Numbered from the stretch's first letter, positions 1 to 8,654 are shown. The stretch is 64,000 nt of DNA from Nitratireductor basaltis (GCF_000733725.1 NZ_JMQM01000001.1:1736001-1800000), one strand, 5' to 3'. Translations and numbers: made by a program. Notes: generated by a model not told the origin, from the letters alone.

Positions 1-359
1 CCGATGCCGGTGATCAGCAGAGCAAAGGTCAGCGACAGGCCGTCAATGAACCAGGAGAAGGAGATGTCGAGGCTCTCGATCCAGGCATAGCCGCCCGAAA
101 CCGTGCCGCCATCAGCGACTGCACCCAGGAACCCCAGAAAATGAACGAACAGATAGAGCGGGAGCAAAGCCAGTACCCAGGCTGCATTCGCGCCCATCAT
201 CCTTGTCAGCACAGGGGCTACAGCCGCACCCAGAAAGGGCAGGATGAGAGCCAAGAATGTCAGCCACTGACCGTCCGCCGCCATGTGCATCCCCACTGCT
301 TGTTGCTGCACGCCCATGATCGAAGGATCCAAAGGCCGTGCCGTTTGGGTGTCGTGCAT
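1..359 (-). CDS. mrpA: Monovalent cation/H+ antiporter subunit A, N-terminal part (runs off the window)
   Basis: Only the first ~120 codons are present; the gene continues beyond base 1. Read on the minus strand, the peptide has hydrophobic stretches (LTFLALILPFLGAAVAPV, WVLALLPLYLFVHFLGFLGA) followed by DISFSWFIDGLSLTFALLI. That last stretch matches the N-terminal region of MrpA/MnhA/PhaA, the NuoL-like large subunit of multisubunit Na+/H+ or K+/H+ antiporters in the inner membrane. The start is uncertain: ATG at 359, 290 or 284 are all in frame, and the family usually begins just before the first membrane segment, which favours 284 or 290. Family call is from remembered sequence similarity. 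Confidence 0.75.
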   Translation of the reverse strand, partial: MHDTQTARPLDPSIMGVQQQAVGMHMAADGQWLTFLALILPFLGAAVAPVLTRMMGANAAWVLALLPLYLFVHFLGFLGAVADGGTVSGGYAWIESLDISFSWFIDGLSLTFALLITGI

Positions 360-509
360 AACCGTTGAAGCTTTTGCGGGCAAGCAATGCTGCTGCTTCT
401 CAGGCGATGCTCACAGAAACCGGACCGGCCTCGATCGCAGTTTCCTGATCTTCAACGCCTGACATTCGGCCGCCAAGAACCTAAATATGCACCAGAGACA
501 TTTGGGAAC

Positions 510-929
510 ATGAAGATGCAAGACGACACAAGGCTGAAGATCGTAAAATCCGACGAGGAATGGCGCGGCCAATTGACGCCGGAGCAGTACAAGGTCACGC
601 GCAAGCACGGCACCGAGCGCGCCTTCACCGGCCCTTACTGGGACAGCAAGGAAGACGGCATTTATCGATGTGTGTGCTGCGACAATCCGCTGTTCGATTC
701 CGAGACCAAATATGACTCCGGCACCGGCTGGCCGAGCTATTATGCACCGGTCAGCCCCGAAGCGGTCAGCGAACATTCCGACCGCTCCTGGTTCATGACC
801 CGGACGGAAGTGCGCTGCGCTGATTGTGACGCCCATCTCGGTCATGTGTTCAATGACGGACCGGAGCCAACCGGCCTGCGCTACTGCATGAACGGGCACG
901 CTCTCAAACTTGAGAAGCGCGAAGGCTGA
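510..929 (+). CDS. msrB: Peptide-methionine (R)-S-oxide reductase MsrB
   Basis: 139 aa cytoplasmic enzyme that reduces methionine-R-sulfoxide in oxidised proteins. Two CxxC zinc motifs are present (C54-C57 in [10 protein letters not shown] and C103-C106 in [13 protein letters not shown]), and the catalytic Cys is C126 in RYCMNGHAL. The usual resolving Cys in the KYDSGCGWPS motif is a Thr here ([10 protein letters not shown], residue 72). This variant occurs in part of the family and implies direct regeneration by thioredoxin or another thiol. The frame stays open upstream to about 387, but homology starts near ATG 510, so that start was chosen; ATG 516 is also possible. A strong hairpin follows the stop. 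Confidence 0.93.
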   Translation: MKMQDDTRLKIVKSDEEWRGQLTPEQYKVTRKHGTERAFTGPYWDSKEDGIYRCVCCDNPLFDSETKYDSGTGWPSYYAPVSPEAVSEHSDRSWFMTRTEVRCADCDAHLGHVFNDGPEPTGLRYCMNGHALKLEKREG

Positions 930-931
930 CT

Positions 932-963
932 TGACCTGCGCCCGCGCAGGCGGGCGCAGGTCA
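932..963 (+). terminator. Perfect GC-rich hairpin after msrB
   Basis: TGACCTGCGCCCGC at 932-945 pairs perfectly with 950-963 around the 4-base loop GCAG. It begins three bases after the msrB stop. No T run follows at once, though CCTTTT lies about 15 bases on. It probably ends msrB transcription or protects its 3' end. It could also act as an upstream hairpin for ptrB. Confidence 0.55.
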
Positions 964-1070
964 CAAATGTTCCACCTTTTCATGCAGGATCAGCGGCATT
1001 GCAAAGCCGCTCGTTCGCTCCTGCGAACTTCTATTTCCAAGACGCGCGTTTCGGCGCCCAAAAGGCATTC

Positions 1071-3194
1071 ATGAACAAGATCTTTTTCCAGTCCGCTCCA
1101 CCCCAGGCTGCCAGAAAACCGGTCGAAGACACCCGCTTTGGCATAACCCGCCGTGACGATTATGCATGGCTGCGCGCTGAGAACTGGGAAGAGGTTCTGG
1201 CAGCACCGGAAAAGCTGCCGGAGGATATCCGCACGCATCTTGAGGCCGAAAACGCCTATCAGGCGGCTTTCATGGCCGATACGGAAGAGCTTCAAGAGAC
1301 GCTGATTGCCGAGATAAAAGGGCGAATGGAAAAGGCCCCCGTCTCCTCACCGCTCAAGCGCGGACCATTTGCCTATGGCAGCGGCTATCGGGAAGGCGCA
1401 GATCATCCCTATTTCTACCGGGTGCCACGCGATGGGGGAGCCGAGGCGATCCTCATCGACATGAACCATCATGCCGAGGGCACGGACTTCTTCACCGGCA
1501 CGGGGATAGTGAGCTCGCCGGATCACAGTCTTGGGCTGTGGGGTTATGACGACAAGGGCTCGGAGTTCTACTCACTGCGCATTCGCCACTTTGAAGACGG
1601 GGTGGATCTCCCAGAGGAGATCGAGAAAACCAGCGGCTACGGCTACTGGAACGCCTCTGGCACGGGCTTCTATTACGTACGTCTCGATGACAGTTTCCGC
1701 CCGGTGGACGTGTTGTTTCACCGGATCGGCACGGATCCGGCAGAAGACCTGCTGATCTATCATCTCGATGATCCGCGGTTCTATCTCGGCATATATGGCG
1801 ACATGCAATATCGCCATATCTTCATCTCCATCGCCGATAGCGATTCGACGGAACTGCATGTCCTGCCAAGTGACGTGCCGCACTCCCCTCCACGCCTCGT
1901 TCTGCCCCGCCAGGAGCGCGTGCATTATCAGGTCGAGGCGGCAGACGACCGCTTCTTCCTGCTGACACAGGTCGATGGCGCTGAAGATTACAAGGTCGTT
2001 CAAGGCATCTGGACGGGTGAGGAACTGGCAGACCTCCAGGAGGTCGTTCCACACGAACCGGGCCGCCTCATCGAGAGCATCTCGGTCCTGCGCGACTTCT
2101 TCATACGCGAGGAGACGGTGGATGGCCTCACACGCATCGTCGTGCGCGACCGAGAAAGCGGCGAAGAACATGTGATTGCCATGGACGAGGACGTCTATAC
2201 GCTCAGCCATCACCCGGGTCTTGAATATGACGCTGGAACGATCCTCCTCGACTATTCCTCACCAACAACGCCCTGGCGCGAATATGAATATGATCTGCGC
2301 AGCCGTGAACGCGTTCTTCTGAAGGAACAGAAGATCCCCTCCGGTCACAATCCCGCGCATTATGTCGCGCGCCGGGAGTTTGCGCGCGCCGAAGACGGCA
2401 CCTTGGTGCCGATCTCGCTTGTGCATCGCGCGGATCTGAAGCTCGACGGCTCGGCACCCTGCCTGCTGGAAGGCTATGGTGCGTACGGTCTTACATACCC
2501 GATGGGCTTTTCAGGTGCGCGGCTTTCGCTCGTCGACCGCGGTTTCGTCGTCGCCTTTGCCCATGTGCGCGGCGGCAAGGAAAAGGGCGAGAACTGGTAT
2601 CGCCAGGGCAAGATGCTCAACAAGCGCAACAGTTTCTCAGACTTCGTGGCCTCTGCCCGCCATCTGGTGAAAGAGAATTATACGCAGCACGATCGCCTCG
2701 TGGCAGAGGGCGCCTCTGCGGGCGGCCTTCTCATGGGTGCTTCGCTCAATCTCGCCCCGGATGCCTTCGCCGGTGTTGTGGCCAAATACGCCTTTGTCGA
2801 CGTGCTCAACACGATCCTGGACGACAGCCTGCCGCTCACACCCTTCGAGTGGCTGGAATGGGGCAATCCTGTCGAGGACGAGACGGCCTTCAACTACATC
2901 GCCAGCTATTCGCCCTATGACAATCTGAAGCCGGCCGACTACCCGCCGGTTCTTGCGATGACCGGCATTGCCGACCCGCGTGTCGGCTACTGGGAGCCGG
3001 CCAAATGGATCGCGAAACTGCGCGAGGTCTCCACTTCCGGCGCGCCCGCACTGCTGCGCACCAGCATGGGTTCTGGCCATTTCGGGGCGTCCGGCCGCTA
3101 TGGACGGCTGCCCGACACCGCCTATGGCTATGCCTTCGTCCTGAAGGTCACCGGGATGACGAATAGCCGTCCGGTTTCGCCTCGACAGCCTTGA
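1071..3194 (+). CDS. ptrB: Oligopeptidase B (protease II), S9A serine peptidase
   Basis: 707 aa, the usual length for oligopeptidase B, which cleaves short peptides after Arg/Lys in the cytoplasm. An N-terminal beta-propeller of about 400 residues is followed by an alpha/beta hydrolase domain. The nucleophile is in GASAGGLLMG (Ser about residue 549). The Asp lies in ADPRVGYWEPAKW and the His in SGHFGASGRYG. No signal peptide is seen. ATG 1071 was chosen because the conserved N-terminus starts there; the frame is open back to 999. The last 47 bases overlap, on the opposite strand, the 3' end of the diheme cytochrome gene. Confidence 0.93.
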   Translation: MNKIFFQSAPPQAARKPVEDTRFGITRRDDYAWLRAENWEEVLAAPEKLPEDIRTHLEAENAYQAAFMADTEELQETLIAEIKGRMEKAPVSSPLKRGPFAYGSGYREGADHPYFYRVPRDGGAEAILIDMNHHAEGTDFFTGTGIVSSPDHSLGLWGYDDKGSEFYSLRIRHFEDGVDLPEEIEKTSGYGYWNASGTGFYYVRLDDSFRPVDVLFHRIGTDPAEDLLIYHLDDPRFYLGIYGDMQYRHIFISIADSDSTELHVLPSDVPHSPPRLVLPRQERVHYQVEAADDRFFLLTQVDGAEDYKVVQGIWTGEELADLQEVVPHEPGRLIESISVLRDFFIREETVDGLTRIVVRDRESGEEHVIAMDEDVYTLSHHPGLEYDAGTILLDYSSPTTPWREYEYDLRSRERVLLKEQKIPSGHNPAHYVARREFARAEDGTLVPISLVHRADLKLDGSAPCLLEGYGAYGLTYPMGFSGARLSLVDRGFVVAFAHVRGGKEKGENWYRQGKMLNKRNSFSDFVASARHLVKENYTQHDRLVAEGASAGGLLMGASLNLAPDAFAGVVAKYAFVDVLNTILDDSLPLTPFEWLEWGNPVEDETAFNYIASYSPYDNLKPADYPPVLAMTGIADPRVGYWEPAKWIAKLREVSTSGAPALLRTSMGSGHFGASGRYGRLPDTAYGYAFVLKVTGMTNSRPVSPRQP

Positions 3195-4077
3195 GATAGG
3201 CTGCGATGGCCTGACGGTCCGCATCTTCAAGCTGCGCCATGTTCTTCTGGACGGAGACCATGGCGCCGCCGACCGAATCGAAATCCGGCGTGAAGCCGCT
3301 TTCGAGATAGTAGGCGATGTCGCTTTGCGACCAGCTTTCAATCCCGCCCTCACCGGGCGTGATGTTCGGCACAACGCCGTCACCCTCGGCGGAGACGGCA
3401 CCCGCCAGCCACTCATCCCGCTTGATGCCACCGGAGAAATCGCGTGGGCTGTGACACTCGCCGCAATGGCCCGGACCTTCCACGAGATAGCGCCCGCGCA
3501 AAAGCTCTTCGGGCGCATTGTCCGGCAAGGCCAGGATGGGCTCGCTGTTCAGATGCAGCGCCTTCCAAAGTCCCAGGCCACGTCGGATATTGAAGGGAAA
3601 GCCAATTTGATGGTCTTCCGCCTCACCTTCCACCGCCGGCAGTGTTTTCATGAAGGCAAAGAGATCGGCCACATCCTGCGGGTCCATCCGCGCATAGGAG
3701 GTGTAGGGAAAGGCAGGATAGTAATGGCGCCCATCCGGCGAGACACCGCGCATCATGGCGTTGAGGAAATCCTCTTCGCTCCACGCTCCGATACCGTCTT
3801 CGGGATGCGAGGAGATATTCGGTGCAACGAAGGTCCCGAATTCGGTGGCAAGCTCCAACCCGCCGCCGAGTTCCGTTCGCGCCTCGCCTTCCGCATCAGG
3901 TGCGGCGTGGCAGGAGGCACAGCCGCCTGCCCAGAACACCGCTTCACCACGCGCCGCATCGCCGGATTCCACAGAGGCAATCTCGGATGCCTCCAGGCGA
4001 TCCGGACCTGTGAGAAACCAAAAGCCAGCGCCTGCGGCCACAGCAACTGCTGCGGCAGCGAAAGCCAGTTTCCGCAT
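3148..4077 (-). CDS. Diheme c-type cytochrome
   Basis: 309 aa exported protein. An N-terminal signal-anchor (residues 5-23, Ala-rich) is followed by two haem-binding motifs, CASCH at 53-57 and CGECH at 205-209, each in a cytochrome c domain. The arrangement resembles the electron-transfer cytochromes that serve periplasmic alcohol or sorbosone dehydrogenases, but no dehydrogenase gene is nearby. It lies 6 bases downstream of the cytochrome c' gene, so the two are probably co-transcribed. Its 3' end overlaps ptrB convergently by 47 bases. Electron donor and acceptor are unknown. Confidence 0.87.
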   Translation of the reverse strand: MRKLAFAAAAVAVAAGAGFWFLTGPDRLEASEIASVESGDAARGEAVFWAGGCASCHAAPDAEGEARTELGGGLELATEFGTFVAPNISSHPEDGIGAWSEEDFLNAMMRGVSPDGRHYYPAFPYTSYARMDPQDVADLFAFMKTLPAVEGEAEDHQIGFPFNIRRGLGLWKALHLNSEPILALPDNAPEELLRGRYLVEGPGHCGECHSPRDFSGGIKRDEWLAGAVSAEGDGVVPNITPGEGGIESWSQSDIAYYLESGFTPDFDSVGGAMVSVQKNMAQLEDADRQAIAAYLKAVEAKPDGYSSSR

Positions 4078-4083
4078 GTTCAG

Positions 4084-4533
4084 CTAGTTCTTCTGAACGC
4101 GGAAATTCTCATGGCAGCTCTTGCAATTGCCCAAGACCGGGCCGATTGCCTGCTGGAATGCTGCGAGGTCTGCAGGGCCATCCTTGCCGGAAGCTTCGGC
4201 GGCGGCAGATGTGTCACCCTGGAACTTCTCAAGCGCCGCCTGCCAGCCTGCAGCATCTTCCCAGATCTTGGGAGAAGCGGTGGTATCACCTTCGCTCGTG
4301 CCCTCGGGGAAGAAATCGCCATAGGTGTGCGAAACGGCATTGAGCGTGGCGATCGCCGATTTCGCGATGGCCGGGTTGTAGTCGATGTCACCCTTCATCA
4401 TGCCACCGGAAACGCCTGCCGCCGCAGCCGCCGACTGCATCAGCAGCTTGCGCGCTGCCACCGGATCATCAGCGGCAGTAACTGCCGTCGCACTCAAACT
4501 CACTGCAAATATGGATAGGATCAAGGTCCGCAT
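4084..4533 (-). CDS. Cytochrome c' (c556-type)
   Basis: 149 aa. A Sec signal peptide occupies roughly residues 1-20 (AVTAADDP cleavage region). The mature part looks like a four-helix bundle, and the single haem motif CKSCH sits at 137-141 near the C-terminus, as expected for cytochrome c'/c556. These periplasmic monohaem proteins transfer electrons or bind NO. It is the first gene of a two-gene unit with the diheme cytochrome. The pairing suggests that the two exchange electrons; this is inference. Confidence 0.88.
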   Translation of the reverse strand: MRTLILSIFAVSLSATAVTAADDPVAARKLLMQSAAAAAGVSGGMMKGDIDYNPAIAKSAIATLNAVSHTYGDFFPEGTSEGDTTASPKIWEDAAGWQAALEKFQGDTSAAAEASGKDGPADLAAFQQAIGPVLGNCKSCHENFRVQKN

Positions 4534-4589
4534 GGCTGTCTCCTGACTATAAAGAATGCGATGAGAGCATCATGAATCGTTTGCGCGCA

Positions 4590-4608
4590 ATGCCTGCCGT
4601 GCAGGCAT
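4590..4608. repeat. Inverted repeat upstream of the cytochrome c' gene
   Basis: ATGCCTGC-CGT-GCAGGCAT, 8-base arms with a 3-base centre, in the 185-base divergent gap between the cytochrome c' gene and marR. A second small dyad, CACG-AA-CGTG, lies at 4611-4620. Either could be a regulator site, for example for the MarR protein; no further evidence. Confidence 0.35.
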
Positions 4609-4718
4609 CACACGAACGTGATTGGGCGCATAAAAACGTATCAGCTTCTGTGAGGGTGGCGGATCGTCTGGGAGCGGCTGACTTTGAAAACACTACGACA
4701 TTCGAATAAACACCACCT

Positions 4719-5153
4719 ATGACAACATGTATCACAAAACAGGCAGCAGAGCTCCGCCGCGCCATCGGCCTCCTGTCGCGGCGTTTCAAGAGCGCCGAAG
4801 CGGAAGTCGGGTCGGGAAAGCTGCTCAACCCTCTCGACATGCAGATATTGTTGTTCGTTGCAGACCAACCAACCTGCATGGCGACAGAAGTAGCGCGCCA
4901 TTTGATGGTTGCGGCGACAACGATGTCCTCGGCGACCGACCGGTTGACGCGTCAGGGGCTTCTTTCGCGAGAACGGCCGGATGACAACCGCCGGGCGGTT
5001 TCCCTATCGCTGACAGATGCAGGTCAGGCATATGTATCAGCGCTTGTGCGGGTTCAGACGGATCACTGCCAATCCATGCTTGAAAAACTCTCGCCAGAGG
5101 AACGGGACCAGTTCATCCGTATCTTCGCGAAAATCTCATACTACGATTATTGA
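4719..5153 (+). CDS. MarR-family transcriptional regulator
   Basis: 144 aa winged-helix regulator. The helix-turn-helix region is CMATEVARHLMVAATTMSSA, followed by the wing LLSRERPDDNRRAVSLSLTDAG, which carries the family's D-x-R-x3-V-x-L-T pattern. It lies 55 bases upstream of an SDR gene on the same strand, which may be its target. MarR proteins usually bind their own promoter region and are released by aromatic or oxidising ligands. The ligand cannot be inferred. No clear ribosome binding site precedes ATG 4719. Confidence 0.85.
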   Translation: MTTCITKQAAELRRAIGLLSRRFKSAEAEVGSGKLLNPLDMQILLFVADQPTCMATEVARHLMVAATTMSSATDRLTRQGLLSRERPDDNRRAVSLSLTDAGQAYVSALVRVQTDHCQSMLEKLSPEERDQFIRIFAKISYYDY

Positions 5154-5208
5154 ATTTTTCGAATTTCGTACTATTCTCTCCCTACGCGGCCTTGGAGGGA
5201 GAAAACGC

Positions 5209-6189
5209 ATGACGTCCATACACGTAATAACCGGAGCGACTTCGGGCCTTGGCCTTGCCATAGCGCGACGGCTTGCATCCAAACCGGGCGGACGCATGAT
5301 CGCAGGCGCAAGGCGCCCGGAAAGCGCGACGGAGCTGAAGCGAACTGCAAAGGCCGACAGAATCGAGGTCCTGGCTCTTGATACATCGTCGCTGGCATCT
5401 GTTCGAAACTTCGTGTCGCAGGTCCGGGCAAATATCGGATCGGACCGCATCGCTTCGGTAATCTGCGTGGCAGGTCTTCAACCTCTAGGGCCGCGACGCA
5501 CTACGGCTGACGGCTTTGACGAGGTGTTTGCCACCAATGTCCTTGGTCATATCGCGCTGGTCGATGGTCTGCTTGATCGACTGGCTCCGAATGCCGCAGT
5601 CATAACCATCGGAAGCGGCACGCATGATCCCTCCAACAAGCTGGCGGCAAGGGCCGGATTCATGGGTGCAGACTTTACTGATGCGAAGGCTGCGGCGGCA
5701 GGCCGAAGCAGCCGCCGGGATCGGGACGAGCGCGAACAGGCACTGGACCGCTATGCCACTTCCAAGCTTTGCGCGATCTATCACGCGACGGCAGCGGCAA
5801 CTGAGAAAAGCTTCGCGGATGCCCGCTTCTATTGCTTTGATCCAGGGCTCATGCCGGGTACTTCGCTTGCCCGGGAACAAAACGCCTCCGTCCAGTTCGT
5901 CTGGAAGCGGCTGATGCCGGTCCTTCGCCATTTTGTCGAGGGTGTAAGTTCACCCGAGATCTCTGCCCGGCTGATTGTGGACGACCTCGTTCCAGGGGAC
6001 ACCCGATACCGGTCTGGAAGCCATATCGAGTTCACTGGAAAAGTTGCCCCGGCGAGCCAACAAGCGAATGATCTGGCTGCAGCCAAACGATTTCTCGAGG
6101 ATGCTCGTGCTCTCCTGGCTCATCCACCCCGACGATCGCCGCCGGGCCGCAGCAACCAAAAGGGTTCAACCTTGCCTATTGCTACGTAG
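5209..6189 (+). CDS. Short-chain dehydrogenase/reductase
   Basis: 326 aa NAD(P)-dependent SDR. The cofactor motif TGATSGLG is at 8-15. The catalytic triad candidates are S136 (TIGSGTHD) and Y182-x3-K186 (RYATSK). The extended size and the insert between Ser and Tyr resemble retinol dehydrogenase / protochlorophyllide reductase-like SDRs. The strong ribosome binding site GGAGGGA at 5195-5201 fixes ATG 5209, although the frame is open further upstream. The Arg/Pro/Ser-rich C-terminal tail after about residue 305 looks extra. It is probably controlled by the MarR protein just upstream. Substrate unknown. Confidence 0.85.
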   Translation: MTSIHVITGATSGLGLAIARRLASKPGGRMIAGARRPESATELKRTAKADRIEVLALDTSSLASVRNFVSQVRANIGSDRIASVICVAGLQPLGPRRTTADGFDEVFATNVLGHIALVDGLLDRLAPNAAVITIGSGTHDPSNKLAARAGFMGADFTDAKAAAAGRSSRRDRDEREQALDRYATSKLCAIYHATAAATEKSFADARFYCFDPGLMPGTSLAREQNASVQFVWKRLMPVLRHFVEGVSSPEISARLIVDDLVPGDTRYRSGSHIEFTGKVAPASQQANDLAAAKRFLEDARALLAHPPRRSPPGRSNQKGSTLPIAT

Positions 6190-6212
6190 CCACCAACAAC
6201 TACCCGCGAACC

Positions 6213-6242
6213 AAAAAAGCCCGGACGATGCCGGGCTTTTTC
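6213..6242. terminator. Bidirectional intrinsic terminator (SDR / sodB)
   Basis: AAAGCCCGG pairs with CCGGGCTTT around ACGATG. An A run lies before it and a T run after it, so it can serve both the SDR gene (+) and sodB (-), which converge here. Confidence 0.85.
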
Positions 6243-6262
6243 ATCAATGGTGAGCGTCAGCT

Positions 6263-6865
6263 TCAGCCGACAGCCTTTTCGTACATTTCGAGCACGTGGT
6301 CCCAATTGATGAGATTGTCCACAAAGGCTTCGAGATATTTCGGGCGCGCATTGCGGTAATCGATGTAATAGGAGTGCTCCCACACATCGACGCCGAGGAT
6401 CGGTGAGGCACCGTGAACAAGCGGGTTTTCGCCGTTCGGAGTCTTCATGATGGCCAGCTTGCCGTCCTTGACGGCAACCCATGCCCAGCCGGAGCCGAAC
6501 TGGGTCGCGCCCGCATTGATGAAGTCGGCGCGGAACTTGTCATAGCCGCCCAGATCGCTGTCGATCGCCTTGGCAAGCTTCTCGGGCAGCTTGTTGCCGC
6601 CGCCGTCCTTCTTCATCCACTGCCAGAAATGCACGTGGTTGTAGTGCTGGCCGGCATTGTTGAAGAGGCCCGGATTCTTGCCGTGGGACTGCTTCACGAT
6701 CTCCTCGAGGGAGAGGTTTTCCATGCCGGCTTCGGCAGCAAGCTTGTTGCCGTTGTCGACATAGGCCTTGTGGTGCTTGTCGTGGTGATACTCAAGCGTT
6801 TCCTTGGACATGTAGGGCGCAAGCGCCTCATAGTCATAAGGCAGGTCTGGCAGTTCAAAGGCCAT
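6263..6865 (-). CDS. sodB: Superoxide dismutase (Fe/Mn type)
   Basis: 200 aa, typical length. It dismutates superoxide in the cytoplasm. The metal ligands are visible in order: His in LEYHHDKHHKAYV, His in HYNHVHFWQWM, and Asp and His in VDVWEHSYYIDYRN. The pattern and the FGSGWAWV stretch fit iron SODs of alphaproteobacteria, but the metal cannot be settled by eye. It stands 97 bases downstream of the branched-chain aminotransferase gene on the same strand and ends at a shared terminator. Confidence 0.95.
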   Translation of the reverse strand: MAFELPDLPYDYEALAPYMSKETLEYHHDKHHKAYVDNGNKLAAEAGMENLSLEEIVKQSHGKNPGLFNNAGQHYNHVHFWQWMKKDGGGNKLPEKLAKAIDSDLGGYDKFRADFINAGATQFGSGWAWVAVKDGKLAIMKTPNGENPLVHGASPILGVDVWEHSYYIDYRNARPKYLEAFVDNLINWDHVLEMYEKAVG

Positions 6866-6962
6866 TGTGGTCTCCCTCGTTACCGGTTGAAATCGACTTA
6901 AAGCACATAGGCATGCGCAGTCGGGAGCACAACGTTACCGCCCGCGCAATCGTTCCTGCCTG

Positions 6963-7847
6963 TCAGGCAGCGTTGGCGGGGGCTGCGTGCGCCCATTCCC
7001 AATATAGGCTGCGTGCCTTCTTGGCTACCGGGCCAGCGGCAATGCTGCGGCCTTCGATGCCGACAACCGGCACAACCTTTGAATGGTTGCCCGTGGAAAA
7101 GATTTCATCGGCATCCAGAAAATCGGCAACCGACAACGCCTTCTCGACGATTTCGTAGCCTGCATCGCGCAAGAGCGTGATGATGCGTGCACGGGTAATG
7201 CCGGCGAGGAAGGTTCCGTTGGGCACGGGCGTGTAGATGACCCCGTCCTTGACCATGAAGATGTTGGAAGAGCCGGTCTCGGCCACGTTCCCCAGCATGT
7301 CGAGAACAAGCGCATTGTCGAAACCGCGGCGCTTGGCTTCCAGGATCGCACGGCCATTGTTCGGATAAAGACAGCCGGCCTTCGCATTGGTCGGCATCGT
7401 TTCGTAGGTCGGACGGCGGAAGGACGACACGCCCACGGTGAAGCCTTCAGGCGAGATCATGGGTGATTCGTAGAGGCACAGGCAAAAGCGCGTGGAGGAC
7501 GGATCGGCGGGCACGCCCATATAGCCGCCATGCTCGGCCCAGTACATCGGGCGGACATAAACCGCGGTGTTGCCGTCGAACTTCTTGAGCCCGTCCCAGG
7601 TGAGGCCCACGATCTCGTCGGCTGTCACGGTGGCCTCCAGACCGAGCGCCTCGGCAGACGCATTCACGCGTTCGGCGTGGAAATCGAGGTCGGGTGCCAC
7701 ACCTTCAAACCAGCGCGCGCCATCAAACACGGTGGAACCCAGCCACATGGCGTGGCTGCGCGGTCCGGCGATGGGGACGTTGCCGGAATGCCATTCGCCG
7801 TCGATGAAGGTCCAGGTGGTGGATTGTGCCTGCGGCAGAGCAGCCAT
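6963..7847 (-). CDS. ilvE: Branched-chain amino acid aminotransferase
   Basis: 294 aa PLP-dependent class IV aminotransferase that interconverts Val/Leu/Ile and their 2-oxo acids. The Schiff-base lysine is K156 in TNAKAGCLYPNN, and the phosphate-binding segment is around ETGSSNIFMVKDG and GITRARII. Class IV enzymes also include D-amino acid transaminase and aminodeoxychorismate lyase; the length and the YVRPMYWAE segment favour branched-chain use. A 13-base dyad overlaps a possible -35 upstream. Confidence 0.88.
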   Translation of the reverse strand: MAALPQAQSTTWTFIDGEWHSGNVPIAGPRSHAMWLGSTVFDGARWFEGVAPDLDFHAERVNASAEALGLEATVTADEIVGLTWDGLKKFDGNTAVYVRPMYWAEHGGYMGVPADPSSTRFCLCLYESPMISPEGFTVGVSSFRRPTYETMPTNAKAGCLYPNNGRAILEAKRRGFDNALVLDMLGNVAETGSSNIFMVKDGVIYTPVPNGTFLAGITRARIITLLRDAGYEIVEKALSVADFLDADEIFSTGNHSKVVPVVGIEGRSIAAGPVAKKARSLYWEWAHAAPANAA

Positions 7848-7872
7848 TTTTCAACTCCTTTTGCGCGTGACG

Positions 7873-7900
7873 AGCCTAGAACATGGACCTTCAAGGTCAA
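7873..7900 (-). promoter_or_regulatory. Possible ilvE promoter with a short dyad
   Basis: On the minus strand, TTGACC (7900-7895) and TAGGCT (7878-7873) are spaced 16 bases apart and could be -35 and -10. The perfect dyad GACCTT-G-AAGGTC (7898-7886) overlaps the -35, so a repressor or activator site is plausible. Weak evidence. Confidence 0.35.
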
Positions 7901-7991
7901 TCGGCAGCACGCGGCGATATATCGGTCCAGCGTTCTTGACCGAGCAGACACGCTGCGGTCAAGTGAGACAAATTTGTTTCAAGGCATGATC

Positions 7992-8654
7992 ATGAAGCCG
8001 ACCGCATATGTTTTCGACGCCTATGGCACGCTCTTTGACGTTCACTCCGCCGTGCGCAAGCACGCCGGCGATCTGGGTCCGGAAGGTCAGCAGCTTTCGC
8101 AGATATGGCGGGCGAAACAACTCGAATATTCGTGGATCGCGTCCCTTTCCGGCAGCTATCGCGACTTTTGGGAGCTGACCCGGGAGGCGCTGGACTATGC
8201 TTTCGCCAAGGTGCCCTCGGCCGATACAGCGCTTCGCCAGGCCCTGCTTGAGGCCTATTGGCAACTCGACTGCTATCCGGAAGTGCCGACGGTGCTGAAA
8301 ATCCTCAAGGACAGCGGTGCGCGGATCGCGATCCTGTCCAACGGGTCTCACGACATGCTGGGTGCGGCGATCCGCTCCGCTGCGATAGAACCGCTGTTCG
8401 ACGCTGTTTTCTCGGCCGATGACGTGCAGTGTTTCAAGACGGACCACCGCGTCTACGAGCTGGTGACCACGCAATGGCGCTGCTATCCGGAAGCGGTGTC
8501 TTTTCAGTCCTCCAACCGCTGGGACATTGCGGGCGCTACCAATTTCGGTTTCAACACGGTCTGGATCAACCGCACGAAGGAGCCGGACGAATATCCGCAT
8601 CTTCCACCGCGGCTGATCCTGCCTTCACTGGAAGGCCTGCTCACGACGAGTTGA
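7992..8654 (+). CDS. Haloacid dehalogenase, type II ((S)-2-haloacid dehalogenase-like)
   Basis: 220 aa HAD-superfamily protein. The nucleophile is D9 in VFDAYGTLFD. The conserved Ser/Thr is in ILSNGS, the Lys is in CFKTDHRVYEL (the family usually has KPD), and the acidic loop is SSNRWDIAGATNFGF. This S-x-N-x-W-D pattern is specific to L-2-haloacid dehalogenases, which convert (S)-2-haloacids to (R)-2-hydroxyacids. AAGG at 7981-7984 suits ATG 7992 better than ATG 7986. In a core-genome setting the natural substrate may not be halogenated. Confidence 0.87.
   Translation: MKPTAYVFDAYGTLFDVHSAVRKHAGDLGPEGQQLSQIWRAKQLEYSWIASLSGSYRDFWELTREALDYAFAKVPSADTALRQALLEAYWQLDCYPEVPTVLKILKDSGARIAILSNGSHDMLGAAIRSAAIEPLFDAVFSADDVQCFKTDHRVYELVTTQWRCYPEAVSFQSSNRWDIAGATNFGFNTVWINRTKEPDEYPHLPPRLILPSLEGLLTTS

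Noticed and set aside
7992-8654. Part of a halogenated-compound degradation cluster
   Set aside because: Motifs fit a 2-haloacid dehalogenase, but no transporter, regulator or mobile element accompanies it; neighbours are housekeeping genes.
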